From an uncultured Collinsella sp. (lineage in GTDB: Bacteria > Actinomycetota > Coriobacteriia > Coriobacteriales > Coriobacteriaceae): a DNA stretch of 13,540 bases. The position numbers and the translations under genes are program-made. A model generated the notes under the pieces. It did no database searches and was not told the DNA's origin. It saw only the letters and a list, made by a program, of their open reading frames with translations. Positions 12,590-13,540 of the stretch are shown here, in pieces (within the stretch, counting starts at the first letter, position 1; every line of letters starts with the position of its first letter). The stretch lies in contig CABUVC010000026.1 of assembly GCA_902494855.1 (NCBI GenBank), forward strand, positions 1-13,540, read 5' to 3'.

Positions 12590-13540
12590 TTAGTGCCTCA
12601 TAAAGTGGTACTCGATCACATTGCTGTAGGGGTGACCCGGGCCCACGATGCCCTGCGGGAACAGCGGCTGGTGCGGCGTGTCGGGGTACATCTCTGCCTC
12701 GAGGGCAAAGCCGGCGCCCCAGCCATAGTTAGCATCGTCCTTGGCGTGCTCGTCGCCCAGCCAGTTGCCGGTGTAGAGCTGCACGCCCGGGGCGGTGGTG
12801 TAGTAGTCAAGCTCGCGGCCGGTCCACATCTCCTCGACGTGCATCGCGCGGCGTAGATTACGGCCGTACTGATAGTTATCGATGCACAGGCAGTGATCGT
12901 AGCCACGGGCCTGCTTAATCTGCGGGTCGTCGGCCTCCATGCCGGGTGCGATGGGGCGCAGCTCGCGAAAGTCAAACGGTGTTCCCTCGACCGGAGCAAT
13001 CTCGCCGGTGGGAATGTTCTGGTCATCAATGGGCAGGTAGTGGGCGGCGTTGGCAACAAAGAAGTGCTCACAGTCCATGCCGGCGTTATGACCGGCAAGG
13101 TTAAAGTACGTGTGGTTGGTCATGGACACGTAGGTGGCGCGGTCGCTCTCGCAGCCATACTCGATACGGAAACGTCCGGTGCGTGTAACGGTAAACACGG
13201 CCGTAAAGGTGCGGTTGCCGGGCAGGCCCAGCTCGCCGTCCTCGAGCGAGGTGGTCATGCGCACGGCGTTATGGACCTCGTCGAGCTCAACATCCCACAC
13301 ACGTTTGTGCAGGCCGTGCTCAAGGTCGCTGTGCAGGTTGTTGGCGCCCTCGTTGGCGGGCATATGCCAGTCCGTGCCGTCGATGGCGATCGTGGCGCCA
13401 GCGGTGCGGTTTGCCACAGGGCCGATGGTCGCGCCAAAGCAGGCGGGGTTGTCAAAGTAATCCTCGAGCTTATCGAAGCCCAGCGCCACATCGCGCACGT
13501 TGCCGGGAATGTCGGGCACATCGATACCAAGCACCGTGGC
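12590..13540 (-). CDS. galM: Galactose mutarotase (aldose 1-epimerase), 5' end outside window
   Basis: 316 residues are visible and the frame is still open at the window edge. The GTG at 13532-13534 is in frame but sits inside a conserved family region, so it is not taken as the start. The enzyme interconverts alpha- and beta-D-galactose/glucose. Family features are FGATIGPVANRTAGA, HKRVWDVE, the catalytic His in TNHTYFNLAGH, the GYDHCL motif and the catalytic Glu in ALEAEMYPDTPHQP. The usual LHGG motif is replaced by NNLHSDLEHGLHKRVW, which may reflect a subgroup. It differs from the LacX-like epimerase at 8784, so the locus has two distinct epimerases. It runs against the orphan IIB gene and ends at its own terminator. 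Confidence 0.92.
   Translation of the reverse strand, partial: ATVLGIDVPDIPGNVRDVALGFDKLEDYFDNPACFGATIGPVANRTAGATIAIDGTDWHMPANEGANNLHSDLEHGLHKRVWDVELDEVHNAVRMTTSLEDGELGLPGNRTFTAVFTVTRTGRFRIEYGCESDRATYVSMTNHTYFNLAGHNAGMDCEHFFVANAAHYLPIDDQNIPTGEIAPVEGTPFDFRELRPIAPGMEADDPQIKQARGYDHCLCIDNYQYGRNLRRAMHVEEMWTGRELDYYTTAPGVQLYTGNWLGDEHAKDDANYGWGAGFALEAEMYPDTPHQPLFPQGIVGPGHPYSNVIEYHFMRH

Overview
The window looks like chromosomal DNA of a high-GC Gram-positive gut bacterium, most likely a Coriobacteriia member close to Collinsella. This is inferred from the GC-rich third codon positions, the style of the intrinsic terminators and the gene content; no database search was possible. It reads as an amino-sugar and galactoside catabolic locus followed by accessory genes.

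Layout. 1-633: 3' end of a SurA/PrsA-like secreted protein, closed by a strong hairpin. 713-1275: a long regulatory region with a LacI/cre-type palindrome, four copies of a CGGTRARCGGT motif, an extended -10 promoter and a GntR-type operator. 1276-4482: mannose-family PTS operon in the order IIA, YajC-like, IIB, IIC, IID. 4668-5399: a HutC-type GntR regulator. 5514-6680: agaS. 6798-7967: nagA. 8043-8627: a flavodoxin-like gene on the minus strand. 8784-10660: a LacX-like epimerase and a tagatose-6-phosphate/1-phosphofructokinase-type kinase. 10701-10832: a C-terminal remnant of a second nagA. 10865-11338: a YhcH/YiaL-family gene. 11549-11623: tRNA-Thr(CGT) on the minus strand. 11781-12263: an orphan IIB paralogue without the phosphorylatable histidine. 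12331-12482: a long inverted repeat. 12590 to the end: a galactose mutarotase on the minus strand, cut by the window edge.

Proposed pathway. The PTS imports and phosphorylates N-acetylgalactosamine and/or galactosamine. NagA removes the acetyl group, AgaS converts galactosamine-6-phosphate to tagatose-6-phosphate plus ammonia, and the PfkB-family kinase makes tagatose-1,6-bisphosphate. The matching aldolase is not in the window. The epimerases and the YhcH protein would supply the right anomers of free or amino sugars. Mucin or other host glycans are a plausible source. The GntR regulator probably controls both the PTS operon and agaS, because an identical 13-base operator core (TGGTTACTACCAG) lies at both promoters.

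The points most worth a second look are the orphan IIB with Tyr in place of His17, the nagA remnant, the shared operator, the CGGTRARCGGT motif cluster, the YajC-like gene inside the PTS operon, the enlarged loop of IID, and the 25-bp terminal inverted repeat element.
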